From Barthelona sp. PAP020 (taxonomy: Eukaryota; Metamonada: BaSk clade): a stretch of DNA of 49,857 nt. Location: contig JARQWU010000045.1 of NCBI GenBank assembly GCA_040182905.1, positions 1-49,857 on the forward strand, read 5' to 3'. Position 1 is the stretch's first letter. Each line of letters begins with the position of its first letter. The position numbers and the translations under genes are program-made. Positions 1 through 10,151 of the stretch are shown one piece after another. The notes beneath the pieces were generated by a model. That model was not told the DNA's origin. It searched no databases and saw nothing but the letters and a program-made list of their open reading frames with translations.

Positions 1-2
1 TG

Positions 3-101
3 ATTGAACAATATCAAAGAAGGTGCGTAGTTAAGTCTCCTGGGTTTATGGTCAAATTTATTTCTGAAGAAGGTATCACCTGTGAAACAATAAAAAAATA
101 A
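3..101 (+). CDS. 3' end of an unidentified gene (partial)
   Basis: An open frame runs in from the window edge and stops at TAA 99-101, giving about 32 residues (begins IEQYQRRCVVKSPGF). It is followed by an AT-rich stretch that could hold a polyadenylation signal, and the next gene starts 94 bp later, which fits the compact spacing seen elsewhere. The tail matches no family I recognise. It is short enough to be chance. Confidence 0.3.
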   Translation: MEQYQRRCVVKSPGFMVKFISEEGITCETIKK

Positions 102-194
102 ATGTTGTATGAATAGAAATTGTTTTTTTTTTCCGATTGATATTCCGAAAAATCGAATGTATAACTTGTATATTTCCAATAATCACACATAATA

Positions 195-3100
195 ATGACA
201 AATATTGCCGAAATGAAAACATCCAATTCAAAATATATATCTGTACGATTACCTTCTGCAGATCCAATAGTTTTTGATAATAATTCTGACTTTAGTGATG
301 ATGATATAGAGATTGCAAGGGAGTTTTTTCAGCTTGAGTTCGATAATAAACATGATAAGAAATTTGATTTTGATAAATTAAAAAATTCCAAGCATTTACC
401 AAATATTGACTTACTAAATACACCCAAGAATTCAAAAGGTTCAATGAACGGTCATAAATTGAAAACTCCTACTGTTTCTTCAAATAACACCATTCATAAT
501 TCACCTTTTGATCTCAATATTCAATATGTTGATTTGAAAAGAGCTATATATATAAATGATAACCAAAATATTGAGCAAATTGAACAAAACGTTGATAATT
601 CATTGGGAACTGAAATAGAATCGTCAGAAAATTTTCATTCTCACTCTAAAAATGAGATTGAAAATCAATCTTCAGTCTCTATTGTTCAGATAGGTGATCA
701 TTCAGTTGTTAATACCCCAGATATTGACTTGACAACATTTGAATCCACTCCCAACATCACGAGGGTCTCAAGTCAGTTATTGTATAAAAAGATGCAAAAT
801 AGTCCCACTTTTTTCAACAAGAGTAATTATTCAAAAACAGTTTTAGACACCCCCTATGATATTAAGCAAGGAGAAAATGGACTCACAAAGCAAACTTATG
901 GGTCACAAACATTGGTAAATGGTGAACTGAAAAGTTTTACTGAGGTAAAGAACAAAGTTGAAAAAATTAAGTCGAAACTTTCCAAAATTAATACTCATGG
1001 ACCTAAAATTCACAAGAGTAAAGGTAATCAAGAGATAGAAGATAAGATTGACCAACCAGTTGTAACAAAAAAAGTTAAATCTAAGTCAAGCTCAAAATAT
1101 AAACAAATAGTCAAGCCAAAAGGTGAATTGAATGAATTTCCTAAAAAACCTGTCAAAAAAGATTCTCGATTCAAACAACCCAAAGATTTTAATTCTCAAA
1201 TCAATATTATGAGATATGATTTGCATTCAAACAACAATATCTTGTCTGATGTTTCCAAAGTTGATGTAAATAGAGTGATTTGTGATGCTTTTGGTATTGA
1301 TATTCCGGAAACAGATCTCTTAGGTATGAATTCTATTGATGTGGAGAACACTGAACAATCTTCAGAACCAAAATTGAATTTGAATGATGCGTTGAGAAAT
1401 GCGCGCCGAAATTCTTTGAAAGTTTATTCTGAAGGAGTTGAAAAAGTCTTGAAGTCAATTAAATCTTCATCCAAAATTAATTCAATGCTAGCAGTTACAT
1501 TTCCAAGTGCAAATCTTTCCAATGGTGAAACATTTGAATTGACGAAATTTGCTGTGGGAAAATTAGAAAATTTAAATGAAGATGTTGTATTCATGCCCTT
1601 TAAACAAGAGAGATCTGCATCCACTGAAAAAAAACCCTCAGTTATCATGATAAATCTGAATGCTCAACCCGAATCATTTATCGAAGCTGTAAAAATATCG
1701 AAAAGTTTCAATATTTTCAAAAGTTTTAAAGAAAAACTTGTAAAATTAATCAGAAGGTTTCATCGCTTTTATTTATCGATGTTACAATTGCAAAAGCAAT
1801 TTCAAAATTCTTTTTCTATAAAAAATATTGAAGAGACCCGTAAAAAGAAGTTGCTAAGGATTCTTGCACAGATTCGATCTACTAACAGTTATTTGGAACT
1901 TTATGATGTTATTCTAAAGAACCAAACGTTTTTAGTTCATTCCACTGGGGGTGCATTACACATGCAATTAGTTATTGATTGGATTGAAACAATGAAAAGA
2001 GAACAATTCCAAGTTCATACTCAATCTTATTCTCATGTTCCATATCAGACAATTGATGAAAAAAGCACTTTAAATGCTCAGGCAAATGCAGTAGATTCAC
2101 TTAAGAAAGTTGTGGACTTGTCTAAAATGTCAAAGACTGTTGAATTTGAATTTTATTCAGACTCTATGTCGAAAGGCCAAGAACAGGGTATTAAAACACC
2201 TTTGTTAGAATCTTCAAATACTTCATTATTGTTTAACCAAATAAAGAAAGAAACTTTTTATCCTTCTAATGAAGAAGAAGAATCACAGCAAGGAAATAAT
2301 ATCGACAATCATGATTTACAAGCAAATACAAAGAATCTTAGTGAAATTTCTTTTAATGATACAATACAAGAGGTATTGACTCACATTCAAGCAAAGAAGG
2401 ATGTTTCGACTGATGAATCCATAAAATCCAATGCAAGTCAGTTGTATAAAACTGTTTTACTTCGAAATTTGGATGAAAAATGGTCCATGGGTGTTGAAAT
2501 GTTGATTTCTATATTACGAAGTGAACTTGAAGCGCAAATAGAACGCAGCCGACATATAAGAAGATTTTCTTTTTCATCCCCAAATGTTTTTGATTGTCAA
2601 ATTGACTCTGATCCTTTATTAACATTGAAGAGAGAAGATCTTTTTGATTTGGAAGAAGCAGAACGAAATGAAATGTTTGAGGCAGATATTTTTTCAAAAA
2701 AAAGGGAAGAAAATATGATAATGTATGAGAGAATAAAGTTTTTTAAGGAGAAATTTGAAGAAAATCGGTTGAAAGAAGAAGAAGAATCAAAAGAAAGAAT
2801 CAAGCAATTGTTAATTAAACAAGAGATGCTTACTTCTTCAAAAAGAATTGAAATTGGAAATGTGAAATCATTTTTTACTCGAGAAAAAGAAGCTTTTGTG
2901 GAAAAACAGAAGAAACTACTGAAAGAGCAAGAAGAAATGAAAGAAATTGAAGAATTGCAAGAAAAATTAGCGAAGTTAAAAAATGATGGTTCAAAAGAAG
3001 ATTTAAATAATGATGAACAAGAAGAAGAAGAATCTTTGGTATTGAAACCATTGGATCCAATTACAATTTCATCCACCGAATTAGATGATGATGAAAGGGA

Positions 3101-6100
3101 AGGTTTTGTTGACAGACTAGTAAGAGATGAAGAAAAGATTGATATTAAGTCTTTATCAAGATCTACATCAAAGTCTGAAGAGTTGATTCAAAATCCTCGA
3201 TTGAATAAATCTATCGATACTATGAAGGTTGAGGTAAAAAATAAAAAAGATGAGATATTTGATCTCTCAGTTGATTGGATGAAAGATCCAGACTATAAAA
3301 AATCTGAAAAAGTGTTGCATGACACGATAGGGTCAGTTAAAACAAAAGATTTTGCATTGCCTCAAGCAAAAATCATTGTTGATGCTGATGTTTTGAAAGA
3401 TAACTCAAATATTATATCTAATATTGAAAATGATTCTGAATTGGGCAGTGCAACTGAAATTGATGAATCTGAGACAGAAAATAGCGATTCAAGAGCAGCT
3501 TCAACTTCAGAACTTTCTTATGAATATACTGAAGAGGATATCAATGATATGAATGATATTTTGACACGTTCTTCTTCAGCAACAAGTGTTTTTACTGATA
3601 CTGCATACAATTCAGAAACAGATATTACCTCTGATAACTCTGAACCAAACGATCCAAATAGAAGTATTGGTGTTGAAGATGATCTTGCTGAAACCATGAG
3701 AAAATCCATTGATGATTTGTTAAAAGCTCATAATGTTGAAAGAACCAAGGCAAATAAATCTCCATTGAAAAGAGTTCATACCAACCCAAATTTGGATACT
3801 CTGAAAGTTAGTCGTGATAAAATTGAATCAGATGATGAAAAACTTGTTTCTGGACGGAGTAATTTTTCAAATGATAACAATATTGGGGTAAAGAAAGCTG
3901 ATACGGTTGTAAATAAAGGGAAAAAACAGAATGAAAAGAAACAAAATAAAAATTCATTGATTAAGTCGAAAAAGTCAAAATCAAAATCAAATCAATCCAG
4001 TGATGAAGGAAAGTCAAGTTCGTCAAAGCCTTCCAAATTAAAAGTTAAGGTTAAAACGAAGGGAAAACCCAAATCAATTAATTTACATACTGAAAAGAAT
4101 TTAAATAAGGAAAAGAAACAACAATCCAGTGTGAAATCCAAGACAAATTCAAAATCTATGAAATCTGCTAAACAAAAAAAAACCACAAAACAGAGCAAAT
4201 CCAGTAAATCAAGTAAATCCACAAAATCTGCAAAAGCATCAAAAACCTTATCTTCAAATGGAGAAGAAGAAAAAAAAAGACGTCAAAAAATTATTGAACT
4301 TGCGCAAATTTCTGAAGAAAATTTGGGAGATATTAAGAATATGATGGATGTACTTGCTGAACAGGAAAATAATAGGTTGGAAATTTTGGATTTACAAAGA
4401 CATGAAGAAGTAGAATTTGAATGCAAAGAAAATGTTCTTTTGTTTGAAGAGAATAAATCTCGATTGAATTTTCTTCAAATAGAACATAGAAATTCCATTA
4501 AGAATAAATTAGATCTCAAAAGATATGATAGAGATGCTTCAATATTTGAAAAGACTAATCTTGACGATAACGATAGTATTTTTGACGAATATCCAGCAGA
4601 AAGTGATAAAAATGATGAAGTTGACTCAATTGCGGAACAATTACTTAAATTACAAAAAGAAGCTGAATTAGAGCAATTAAACATTGATACTGATCGTGAA
4701 AAAGCCAAAAATTCAAATGAAAATTCAAAAATTGATTTAGATGATAAAATAGCGGGTTTATTGAAAAATTTGAATAGAAAGCACACTGAAATTGATAACT
4801 CCAAGAAAATAACAAAGACAAAAACAAAAACAAAACCACAACCACCAGATTCAAATAATAATTTGAGTAAAGTTCGAAAAAAACCGAGAAAAATTAATAA
4901 GAATGGAATGGCTCGAACAGAATCAGTTCTTTTTGCCAGAATGGAGACTCCTGTTGAATATGTTTTTGATGAAGATGATAACATTAAAATTCTTGATGAA
5001 GAAACGTCTAAAGAGAAAGAAAAATCTAAAATATCCCCTTTTGATGTTGTAGGTAAACATGGATACACGATTAGACAACTTAGAGAACAACAGCGAATGG
5101 AAGTTATTGAAATATTTTGTATTAAACAGAATTCTCATGAGCTTCATCGGCAAAAAATTGAAACAAAGTTGATGCAAGTTGCTGAAGAGTATTCATCAAG
5201 AATTCAAGCAGAGTTTCAAACGATAAGTGATCAAAATTTCAACAAAAATTATGATGAAACCATAAAAAATTTGTTATTAAATCAGGATAATGATGTTGGC
5301 AAAAATAATTCAACTTCTTGCAAGGATTCTGAAATTCTCAATGTTAATAATGTTGAATTTGGGCCTAATCATCCAACTGAAGATGAATGGACTCTTATGA
5401 AGAATGCTGCAATTCAATTTTATCAAGAAAAAGCAGATATGGAATTAGAGTGGTTCTTTAATGGTGAATATCAAAATAATGTGGAATTTTTGAAATCTCA
5501 AGATAATAGTCGTTTTCGTAAGTTTAATTTGCCCAAAAGCATTACCAAATATTATATTGAATTGGAAAATGGATATCCTGATATCGATGGCACTTGGTGG
5601 ATAGAAGAAGATACTGTTCAAGATCAAGATGTTAAAAATAGGAATATTGAAAATGCATTTATTGTTAAACAGGAGATTTTAGAGCCTGTACTCACATCTT
5701 TTCCTGGTTTAATGACTTTTTGTGGAGCATTGTTGAAATTGAATGGTACTTTTATTGCTGTGACTGATGACAGTTCATTATTGGATGAAGATTATGAAAC
5801 TGATTCTGACAGTTCAAATGATGCAAAAAATTTACAACTTGATAATTTGCATAAAGTTCTTTCTGAACATTCCCCAAACACAACTTTAATAATTGAGGAT
5901 TTGAACAGATTGAATTCTCAAGAAAAGTTCTCCAGCAAAAGTAAACATTTTGAAGAAAACATTCAAGGAATAATTAATTCGACAAATGAACATAAAAATA
6001 AGACAAATATAGTGGTTATTGAGGACAATATGGGTGGTAATAAGATCATAAATAACAGCATTAGCGTTGGTGCAATGGGAGATGATTCAAATTGGACGAT

Positions 6101-7472
6101 TAATGAAGAACAAGAATATATTGAGAATATTGATGAAAATGCTTTGAGGGTTGCTGCTTTAAAAAGGCGTAAAAATTCCAAATCAAATGCCAGTAATCAA
6201 GTAAATCCAGTTGGTTCTACCAGGCGTAGAAGATCCTCATTTAGCATTACTGCAGATAATTCTCATGAATTTTCTTCAAGAATATCAACAATTGTACAAC
6301 AAATTGATTCTAATCGTTCAAATAATGATTTATCACAATCCAATCGTTCTAATGGTTCAGGAATGTCCTTTGATTCTGTGTTTATGTCTGATGATGATGA
6401 TGTTTTTGATGATAATGAACTTAAACATCAAGATTATATAAAACAAAAAAAGAGAAGAGATACTTTAAACGATTTACAGAATTTGGTAAAACAAATGGAT
6501 ACCACTAGATCATATATCAGCGATGCCACTGAATTATTAGCAAGAAACTCGGAAAATACTAGATATAATGCAATTCTTGAAGAAGAAGATGATGATTCAT
6601 CTTTCAATGGTAGAAATAAAAACAATACATCAGATAATAAGAAATTGAAATTCCCAAAACATCTTTTGAAATTATTTGAAGAAACGTCCCCAGACAATCA
6701 ATTTGATCACATGGGTTTTGAAGATGTTCCAAGTATTAACACAACAGATTACAGTAAATCAACGTATAAACGTTTGAAGCAAGCTGTAAAAACAAACATT
6801 CATTTGTATGTTCCTTCTCCTGGAAATTTCTTTGAAAATAAAGCAAAAGAAAGTGTTGAACCAAAATCAGGAGCTACTACAAGCAGATCAATCATTTCTG
6901 ATGATGAAAAGATTGACATAAAAATGAGTTTAGCAAAAATATACGACTTGCCTGAAGGTGAAAAGTCAGATTCTGATCGTGAAGTTGATGAAGCACCATT
7001 TGAACGATTTGTTTCAGAAATAGCTTTAGATCCTATGTTGAGTTTTATGAAAGCTGAAGAAGAACGTGTACACAAAAAAACAGAAGCTTTTGTAAAAAAA
7101 GCTCGTGGACCAATTAAAGATCTCAAAAATAGAAACATTCACAAACGTTCAAAGAAAAATTTATTACCTGATTTTGATTTTGATAATTTATTTTCAACCA
7201 ATAATTCAACATGTGAAGAAAACGAGAATTCACCCATTGTTGATGAAAATGATAGTCCTAATAGTTTGATGAGTTTTGATTCATTTGATAGTTTAAGCAA
7301 TATACCTGCCAACACACCAAGAGACAATGTCAGTTTGGAACAAGTTTTTGACCTTGATAAGAAATTTGATTTGAAAGCCAGCACTTCAAACCTTAAATTA
7401 CCATTTGATTGGACATTACACATAAGAAAAACCCCAATTGTCAAATATAGATTGCCCAAAAACAAAAAATAA
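195..7472 (+). CDS. Giant charged low-complexity protein of unknown function (2425 aa)
   Basis: One uninterrupted ORF of 2425 codons starts at ATG 195 and ends in TAA. I do not recognise it. The protein is rich in Ser, Asn, Asp, Glu and Lys. Residues about 480-640 are more globular and hydrophobic. Residues about 830-960 are Glu/Lys-rich and look like coiled coil. Residues about 1240-1365 form a Lys/Ser-rich basic tract. A second better-ordered stretch, with WTLMKNAAIQFY and then a Trp-rich patch around GTWWIEED, lies near residues 1730-1860. The C-terminal third is acidic with many Ser/Asp runs. No signal peptide, membrane segment or catalytic motif is visible. A cytoskeletal or chromatin scaffold is possible but is only a guess. 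The reading frame is certain because of its length. It converges on calmodulin with a 112 bp spacer. Confidence 0.85.
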   Translation: MTNIAEMKTSNSKYISVRLPSADPIVFDNNSDFSDDDIEIAREFFQLEFDNKHDKKFDFDKLKNSKHLPNIDLLNTPKNSKGSMNGHKLKTPTVSSNNTIHNSPFDLNIQYVDLKRAIYINDNQNIEQIEQNVDNSLGTEIESSENFHSHSKNEIENQSSVSIVQIGDHSVVNTPDIDLTTFESTPNITRVSSQLLYKKMQNSPTFFNKSNYSKTVLDTPYDIKQGENGLTKQTYGSQTLVNGELKSFTEVKNKVEKIKSKLSKINTHGPKIHKSKGNQEIEDKIDQPVVTKKVKSKSSSKYKQIVKPKGELNEFPKKPVKKDSRFKQPKDFNSQINIMRYDLHSNNNILSDVSKVDVNRVICDAFGIDIPETDLLGMNSIDVENTEQSSEPKLNLNDALRNARRNSLKVYSEGVEKVLKSIKSSSKINSMLAVTFPSANLSNGETFELTKFAVGKLENLNEDVVFMPFKQERSASTEKKPSVIMINLNAQPESFIEAVKISKSFNIFKSFKEKLVKLIRRFHRFYLSMLQLQKQFQNSFSIKNIEETRKKKLLRILAQIRSTNSYLELYDVILKNQTFLVHSTGGALHMQLVIDWIETMKREQFQVHTQSYSHVPYQTIDEKSTLNAQANAVDSLKKVVDLSKMSKTVEFEFYSDSMSKGQEQGIKTPLLESSNTSLLFNQIKKETFYPSNEEEESQQGNNIDNHDLQANTKNLSEISFNDTIQEVLTHIQAKKDVSTDESIKSNASQLYKTVLLRNLDEKWSMGVEMLISILRSELEAQIERSRHIRRFSFSSPNVFDCQIDSDPLLTLKREDLFDLEEAERNEMFEADIFSKKREENMIMYERIKFFKEKFEENRLKEEEESKERIKQLLIKQEMLTSSKRIEIGNVKSFFTREKEAFVEKQKKLLKEQEEMKEIEELQEKLAKLKNDGSKEDLNNDEQEEEESLVLKPLDPITISSTELDDDEREGFVDRLVRDEEKIDIKSLSRSTSKSEELIQNPRLNKSIDTMKVEVKNKKDEIFDLSVDWMKDPDYKKSEKVLHDTIGSVKTKDFALPQAKIIVDADVLKDNSNIISNIENDSELGSATEIDESETENSDSRAASTSELSYEYTEEDINDMNDILTRSSSATSVFTDTAYNSETDITSDNSEPNDPNRSIGVEDDLAETMRKSIDDLLKAHNVERTKANKSPLKRVHTNPNLDTLKVSRDKIESDDEKLVSGRSNFSNDNNIGVKKADTVVNKGKKQNEKKQNKNSLIKSKKSKSKSNQSSDEGKSSSSKPSKLKVKVKTKGKPKSINLHTEKNLNKEKKQQSSVKSKTNSKSMKSAKQKKTTKQSKSSKSSKSTKSAKASKTLSSNGEEEKKRRQKIIELAQISEENLGDIKNMMDVLAEQENNRLEILDLQRHEEVEFECKENVLLFEENKSRLNFLQIEHRNSIKNKLDLKRYDRDASIFEKTNLDDNDSIFDEYPAESDKNDEVDSIAEQLLKLQKEAELEQLNIDTDREKAKNSNENSKIDLDDKIAGLLKNLNRKHTEIDNSKKITKTKTKTKPQPPDSNNNLSKVRKKPRKINKNGMARTESVLFARMETPVEYVFDEDDNIKILDEETSKEKEKSKISPFDVVGKHGYTIRQLREQQRMEVIEIFCIKQNSHELHRQKIETKLMQVAEEYSSRIQAEFQTISDQNFNKNYDETIKNLLLNQDNDVGKNNSTSCKDSEILNVNNVEFGPNHPTEDEWTLMKNAAIQFYQEKADMELEWFFNGEYQNNVEFLKSQDNSRFRKFNLPKSITKYYIELENGYPDIDGTWWIEEDTVQDQDVKNRNIENAFIVKQEILEPVLTSFPGLMTFCGALLKLNGTFIAVTDDSSLLDEDYETDSDSSNDAKNLQLDNLHKVLSEHSPNTTLIIEDLNRLNSQEKFSSKSKHFEENIQGIINSTNEHKNKTNIVVIEDNMGGNKIINNSISVGAMGDDSNWTINEEQEYIENIDENALRVAALKRRKNSKSNASNQVNPVGSTRRRRSSFSITADNSHEFSSRISTIVQQIDSNRSNNDLSQSNRSNGSGMSFDSVFMSDDDDVFDDNELKHQDYIKQKKRRDTLNDLQNLVKQMDTTRSYISDATELLARNSENTRYNAILEEEDDDSSFNGRNKNNTSDNKKLKFPKHLLKLFEETSPDNQFDHMGFEDVPSINTTDYSKSTYKRLKQAVKTNIHLYVPSPGNFFENKAKESVEPKSGATTSRSIISDDEKIDIKMSLAKIYDLPEGEKSDSDREVDEAPFERFVSEIALDPMLSFMKAEEERVHKKTEAFVKKARGPIKDLKNRNIHKRSKKNLLPDFDFDNLFSTNNSTCEENENSPIVDENDSPNSLMSFDSFDSLSNIPANTPRDNVSLEQVFDLDKKFDLKASTSNLKLPFDWTLHIRKTPIVKYRLPKNKK

Positions 7473-7584
7473 ATTGTTTTTTTCCCTTTCTATTTTTAAG
7501 CGGTAAATACATAAAAAAGCTCCAAAATAAATAAAAATACATTATAAATTTACAAAAGTTTTTGAAAATAAATGGATCCATTTC

Positions 7585-8069
7585 TTATTGCATCATAAAG
7601 TTTACAAATTCTTCATAATCGATTTCACCATCTTTATTACGGTCAGCGACTTCAATCAATTTATCAGCATCTTCAATAGATAATGGTTCGCCCATTGTTG
7701 TTAAAATGTTCTTTAATTCGTAGGCTGAGATTTTACCGGTTTTATCTTTGTCAAAGAAGCGGAAAGCCTTCTTTAAGTCCTCGGCGGAATCTGCTTCTCT
7801 GACTTTCTTTGCCATCATGGCCAAAAATTCAGAGAATTCAACGGTACCAGAGGCATCGGTGTCAACAGTGTTCATAATTTCAACAAGTTCTCTTTCAGAA
7901 GGATTGTAACCAAGAGAACGCATAATGATGGCGAGTTCTGTTAAATTAATCTTACCATCCATATCTCTATCGAATGTCATGAAAGCTTCACGATATTCAG
8001 CAACTTGCTCGTGTGTTAAATTAGAGGCCTAAAATATTAGTTGAATGAAATAGCTACTTGTTTAACCAT
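7585..8069 (-). CDS. CALM: Calmodulin (two exons; first exon is only the ATG)
   Basis: EF-hand calcium sensor, acting in cytosol and nucleus. Exons are complement(8067..8069) and complement(7585..8028), split by a 38-nt GT-AG intron directly after the start codon. The spliced protein is 148 aa and begins MASNLTHEQVAEYREAF, close to the canonical length of 149. All four EF-hand loops are complete: residues 21-32, 57-68, 94-105 and 130-141, each with acidic positions 1, 3 and 12 and Gly at 6 (Asn at position 3 in the fourth). The protein is diverged: the usual Lys at the trimethylation site before EF4 is Pro116. Without splicing, the ORF would begin at Met18 and lose the first helix, which is why the upstream ATG is chosen. 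It is divergent from eS28 with 94 bp between start codons. Confidence 0.93.
8029..8066 (-). other. Intron of calmodulin, 38 nt
   Basis: Begins GTTAAA right after ATG and ends ACTAATATTTTAG on the minus strand. Phase 0. Removing it joins ATG to GCC and restores the conserved calmodulin N-terminus. Confidence 0.85.
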
Positions 8070-8163
8070 TGTAAAATTGAAAAATGGGTTTAAAAAAAAC
8101 TGTGGAAAAACTTTTCAAAGAATTTTCCCCCTTCTATTTTTTTTGAGATTGCCAGTTTTAAAA
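8070..8163. promoter_or_regulatory. Shared divergent promoter region of calmodulin and eS28
   Basis: The 94 bp between the two start codons must contain both 5' UTRs and the core promoter elements for two normally highly expressed genes transcribed away from each other. It is AT-rich with A and T runs. I see no convincing TATA or named motif. Regulatory elements could also lie in the eS28 first intron (116 nt). Assigned by position only. Confidence 0.5.
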
Positions 8164-8480
8164 ATGGTATTTTTATGATGACACTGACGCTATACACACC
8201 TGGAACACTGTTTATTTATCGTGTGATTTGTTTGTGTGACTTTTTATCTTTTTCATTTTTGTTTCATTTTCTAACAAATTAGCCTGAAAACACAATTAAA
8301 TACGCCGAAGTTGTCGAAGTTTACAACCGTACCGGTTCTCGTGGTGGTATCACCCAAGTCCGTGTTGCTTTCACTGATGAAGACAGCCGTAGAATTCTCC
8401 GTAATGTCAAGGGACCCGTTCGTAAGGGTGATGTTCTTTGTCTTCTTGAATCCGAACGTGAAGCTCGTAGATTGAGATAA
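8164..8480 (+). CDS. RPS28: 40S ribosomal protein eS28 (RPS28), two exons
   Basis: Small-subunit ribosomal protein near the mRNA exit channel. Exons are 8164..8166 (ATG only) and 8283..8480. The spliced product is 66 aa and begins [20 protein letters not shown]. Family hallmarks are [24 protein letters not shown] and the C-terminal [12 protein letters not shown]; typical length is 65-69 aa. The intron is needed because the frame upstream of 8283 has no fitting ATG, while ATG-GT at 8164 joins in phase 0. Codon use is richer in C-ending codons than the neighbours, as expected for a highly expressed gene. Confidence 0.95.
8167..8282 (+). other. Intron of eS28, 116 nt
   Basis: Donor GTATTT directly after the ATG, acceptor end TTCTAACAAATTAG. 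Phase 0. It is the longest intron found here and has the same near-acceptor CTAAC motif as the others. Confidence 0.85.
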
Positions 8481-8578
8481 GTTTTTATACATTATAGATC
8501 CCGGCAATCGTAGATAAATTTATGTTTATTTCTTTGTTAATAAAAAACGTTCTGATATTTATTGATATATATTGAAGA

Positions 8579-8908
8579 CTATTTCATTTTTGCAACCATG
8601 TTTGATTCTGCAGGTGGTTTTCTGATCCCTGGACCTCGATCAGGGTCGCTTCTCTGAAACATTGGTGCGTATTGCAAAGTCTCTGGAACTCTGATATACT
8701 TGACCTGGCTTCCGGGGATGAATATTCGCTCCAATGCAATCTTCGAACCATCAGGCTTTGATAAAGTGACATTTATCATGTGTAAATTCATGTTATCCTC
8801 TGCCAAAAATAATTTTCCCTCGTATATTTCATCGTTGGTTAATACTACAGACACAATCAAATCTCTCGCCTCATGTAACAACTTTAACGGCGCAGGTAAA
8901 ACATTCAT
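8579..8908 (-). CDS. SNRPD3: Small nuclear ribonucleoprotein SmD3
   Basis: Core Sm-ring protein of spliceosomal snRNPs. The 109-aa product starts MNVLPAPLKLLHEARDLIV. It has the Sm1 segment (EIYEGKLFLAEDNMNLHM) and an Sm2 segment (IFIPGSQVKYIRVPE), followed by the SmD3-typical APMF after the fold. The HEA near the N-terminus and the APMF separate it from LSm4 and SmD1. The C-terminal tail is short and has few Arg-Gly dipeptides, unlike animal SmD3. Its stop lies 98 bp from the eS28 stop (convergent), and its start lies 38 bp from the stop of the upstream helicase. Confidence 0.85.
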   Translation of the reverse strand: MNVLPAPLKLLHEARDLIVSVVLTNDEIYEGKLFLAEDNMNLHMINVTLSKPDGSKIALERIFIPGSQVKYIRVPETLQYAPMFQRSDPDRGPGIRKPPAESNMVAKMK

Positions 8909-8946
8909 CGTGCTTCGACACTTGAAAAAACAAAAAATATATTTTA

Positions 8947-10092
8947 TCAGACTAATTGATCCAAATTACTTGGTAGAGGCTTGATAACAGTTCTAAAATG
9001 CCTTTCTGTGGTTTGTACTCTTTCCAAATCGTCAACAAACGAAATTGCCAGTCCGTTGCTGCCAAATCGCCCGGATCTTCCTATTCTGTGTAAATAAGTT
9101 TCGTGGGTGTCCGGATAGTCAAAATTTACAACCAAGGAAACTTGTTGAACATCAATACCTCTTGCAATAAGATTCGTAGCTATCAGCAGACGGATTTCAC
9201 CATCTCTGAACATTTTCATTATATGATTGCGCTCCTCCTGTGGCAGATCTCCGTGGATCGTGCCAACAACGAATCCATTGTTCATCAATTTGTCCATCAA
9301 TTTCTTTGCTCTTTCTTTGGTGTTGACAAACACAACCGCCTGTGCTATGATAATTGACTCATAAATATCCGTCAAAGCCTCAAACTTCCACTCTTCCTTG
9401 ATATTTACATAGTACTGCTGAATTCCCTCCAATGTCAAGTCTTTGTTCTTTACCAAAATTTTCACCGGTTTGTTCAAAATTTGATCGCCTATCTCCAAAA
9501 TTTCGCTGGGCAATGTGGCAGAAACCAACGCGATTTGAACTTTTCGTGGAAGAAGCCTGTATATGTCAAAAAGGCTTTCACGATTTCCCTGCTTCAACAT
9601 TTCATCAGCTTCATCAATGATGAGCAATTTAATGTGATTCGGCTCCAACACATGCATCTTCAGCAATTGCAAAACCCTTCCCGGTGTTCCAGATACTATC
9701 TGAACGCCCTGCTCCAATTTTCGAACTTGTTGTCCAACAGCTACACCACCACTGCAATTTAAAGACTCAACTTGCAACAAATCGCCAAAAATTTGTATGT
9801 TGGAATGAGTTTGCTCCGCTAATTCTCTTGTTGGAGACAATATCAACACCTGCGGTTTCTTTGATGCAGATTCGTAAACTTGCAAAGCGCACAAACAAAA
9901 CATTACGGTCTTACCGGTACCAGCAGCGGCCTGTGCAATGATATCTTTACCGTCAATAATTGGTTTCATAGCTTTCTGTTGGATAGATGAAGGTCTGACA
10001 AAGCCGTACGAAAAAATACCCTTCAACAACTCATCTTTCAATCCAAAGTCCTCAAAACTTAAATATCGCTCCAATTTTTGTTTTTTAACCAT
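8947..10092 (-). CDS. DEAD-box RNA helicase, eIF4A / eIF4A-III (FAL1) family
   Basis: ATP-dependent RNA helicase of 381 aa, about the size of eIF4A, with almost no extensions. Motifs in order: Q motif (GFVRPSSIQQ), I (AAAGTGKT), Ia (PTRELAEQ), GG, Ib (TPGR), II (DEAD), III (SAT), IV (VVFVNT), V (ARGIDVQQVSLVVNF) and VI (HRIGRSGRFG). The stretch LVKNKDLTLEGIQQYYV and the ending PLPSNLDQLV resemble eIF4A and eIF4A-III equally well, so translation initiation versus exon-junction/rRNA processing cannot be decided here. Motif I has AAA where eIF4A usually has AQS. The nearest upstream same-strand gene ends 59 bp before its start. Confidence 0.9.
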   Translation of the reverse strand: MVKKQKLERYLSFEDFGLKDELLKGIFSYGFVRPSSIQQKAMKPIIDGKDIIAQAAAGTGKTVMFCLCALQVYESASKKPQVLILSPTRELAEQTHSNIQIFGDLLQVESLNCSGGVAVGQQVRKLEQGVQIVSGTPGRVLQLLKMHVLEPNHIKLLIIDEADEMLKQGNRESLFDIYRLLPRKVQIALVSATLPSEILEIGDQILNKPVKILVKNKDLTLEGIQQYYVNIKEEWKFEALTDIYESIIIAQAVVFVNTKERAKKLMDKLMNNGFVVGTIHGDLPQEERNHIMKMFRDGEIRLLIATNLIARGIDVQQVSLVVNFDYPDTHETYLHRIGRSGRFGSNGLAISFVDDLERVQTTERHFRTVIKPLPSNLDQLV

Positions 10093-10151
10093 TCGATACC
10101 AATAAAAAGAGCAGCCAAGAAAAAAAAAATTATTGAGGACTACATGTACAT

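Noticed and set aside
2597-3076. 159-aa Ser/Phe-rich minus-strand ORF
   Set aside because: Shadow of the Glu/Lys-rich coiled coil of the 2425-aa gene; composition is what antisense of GAA/AAA codons gives.
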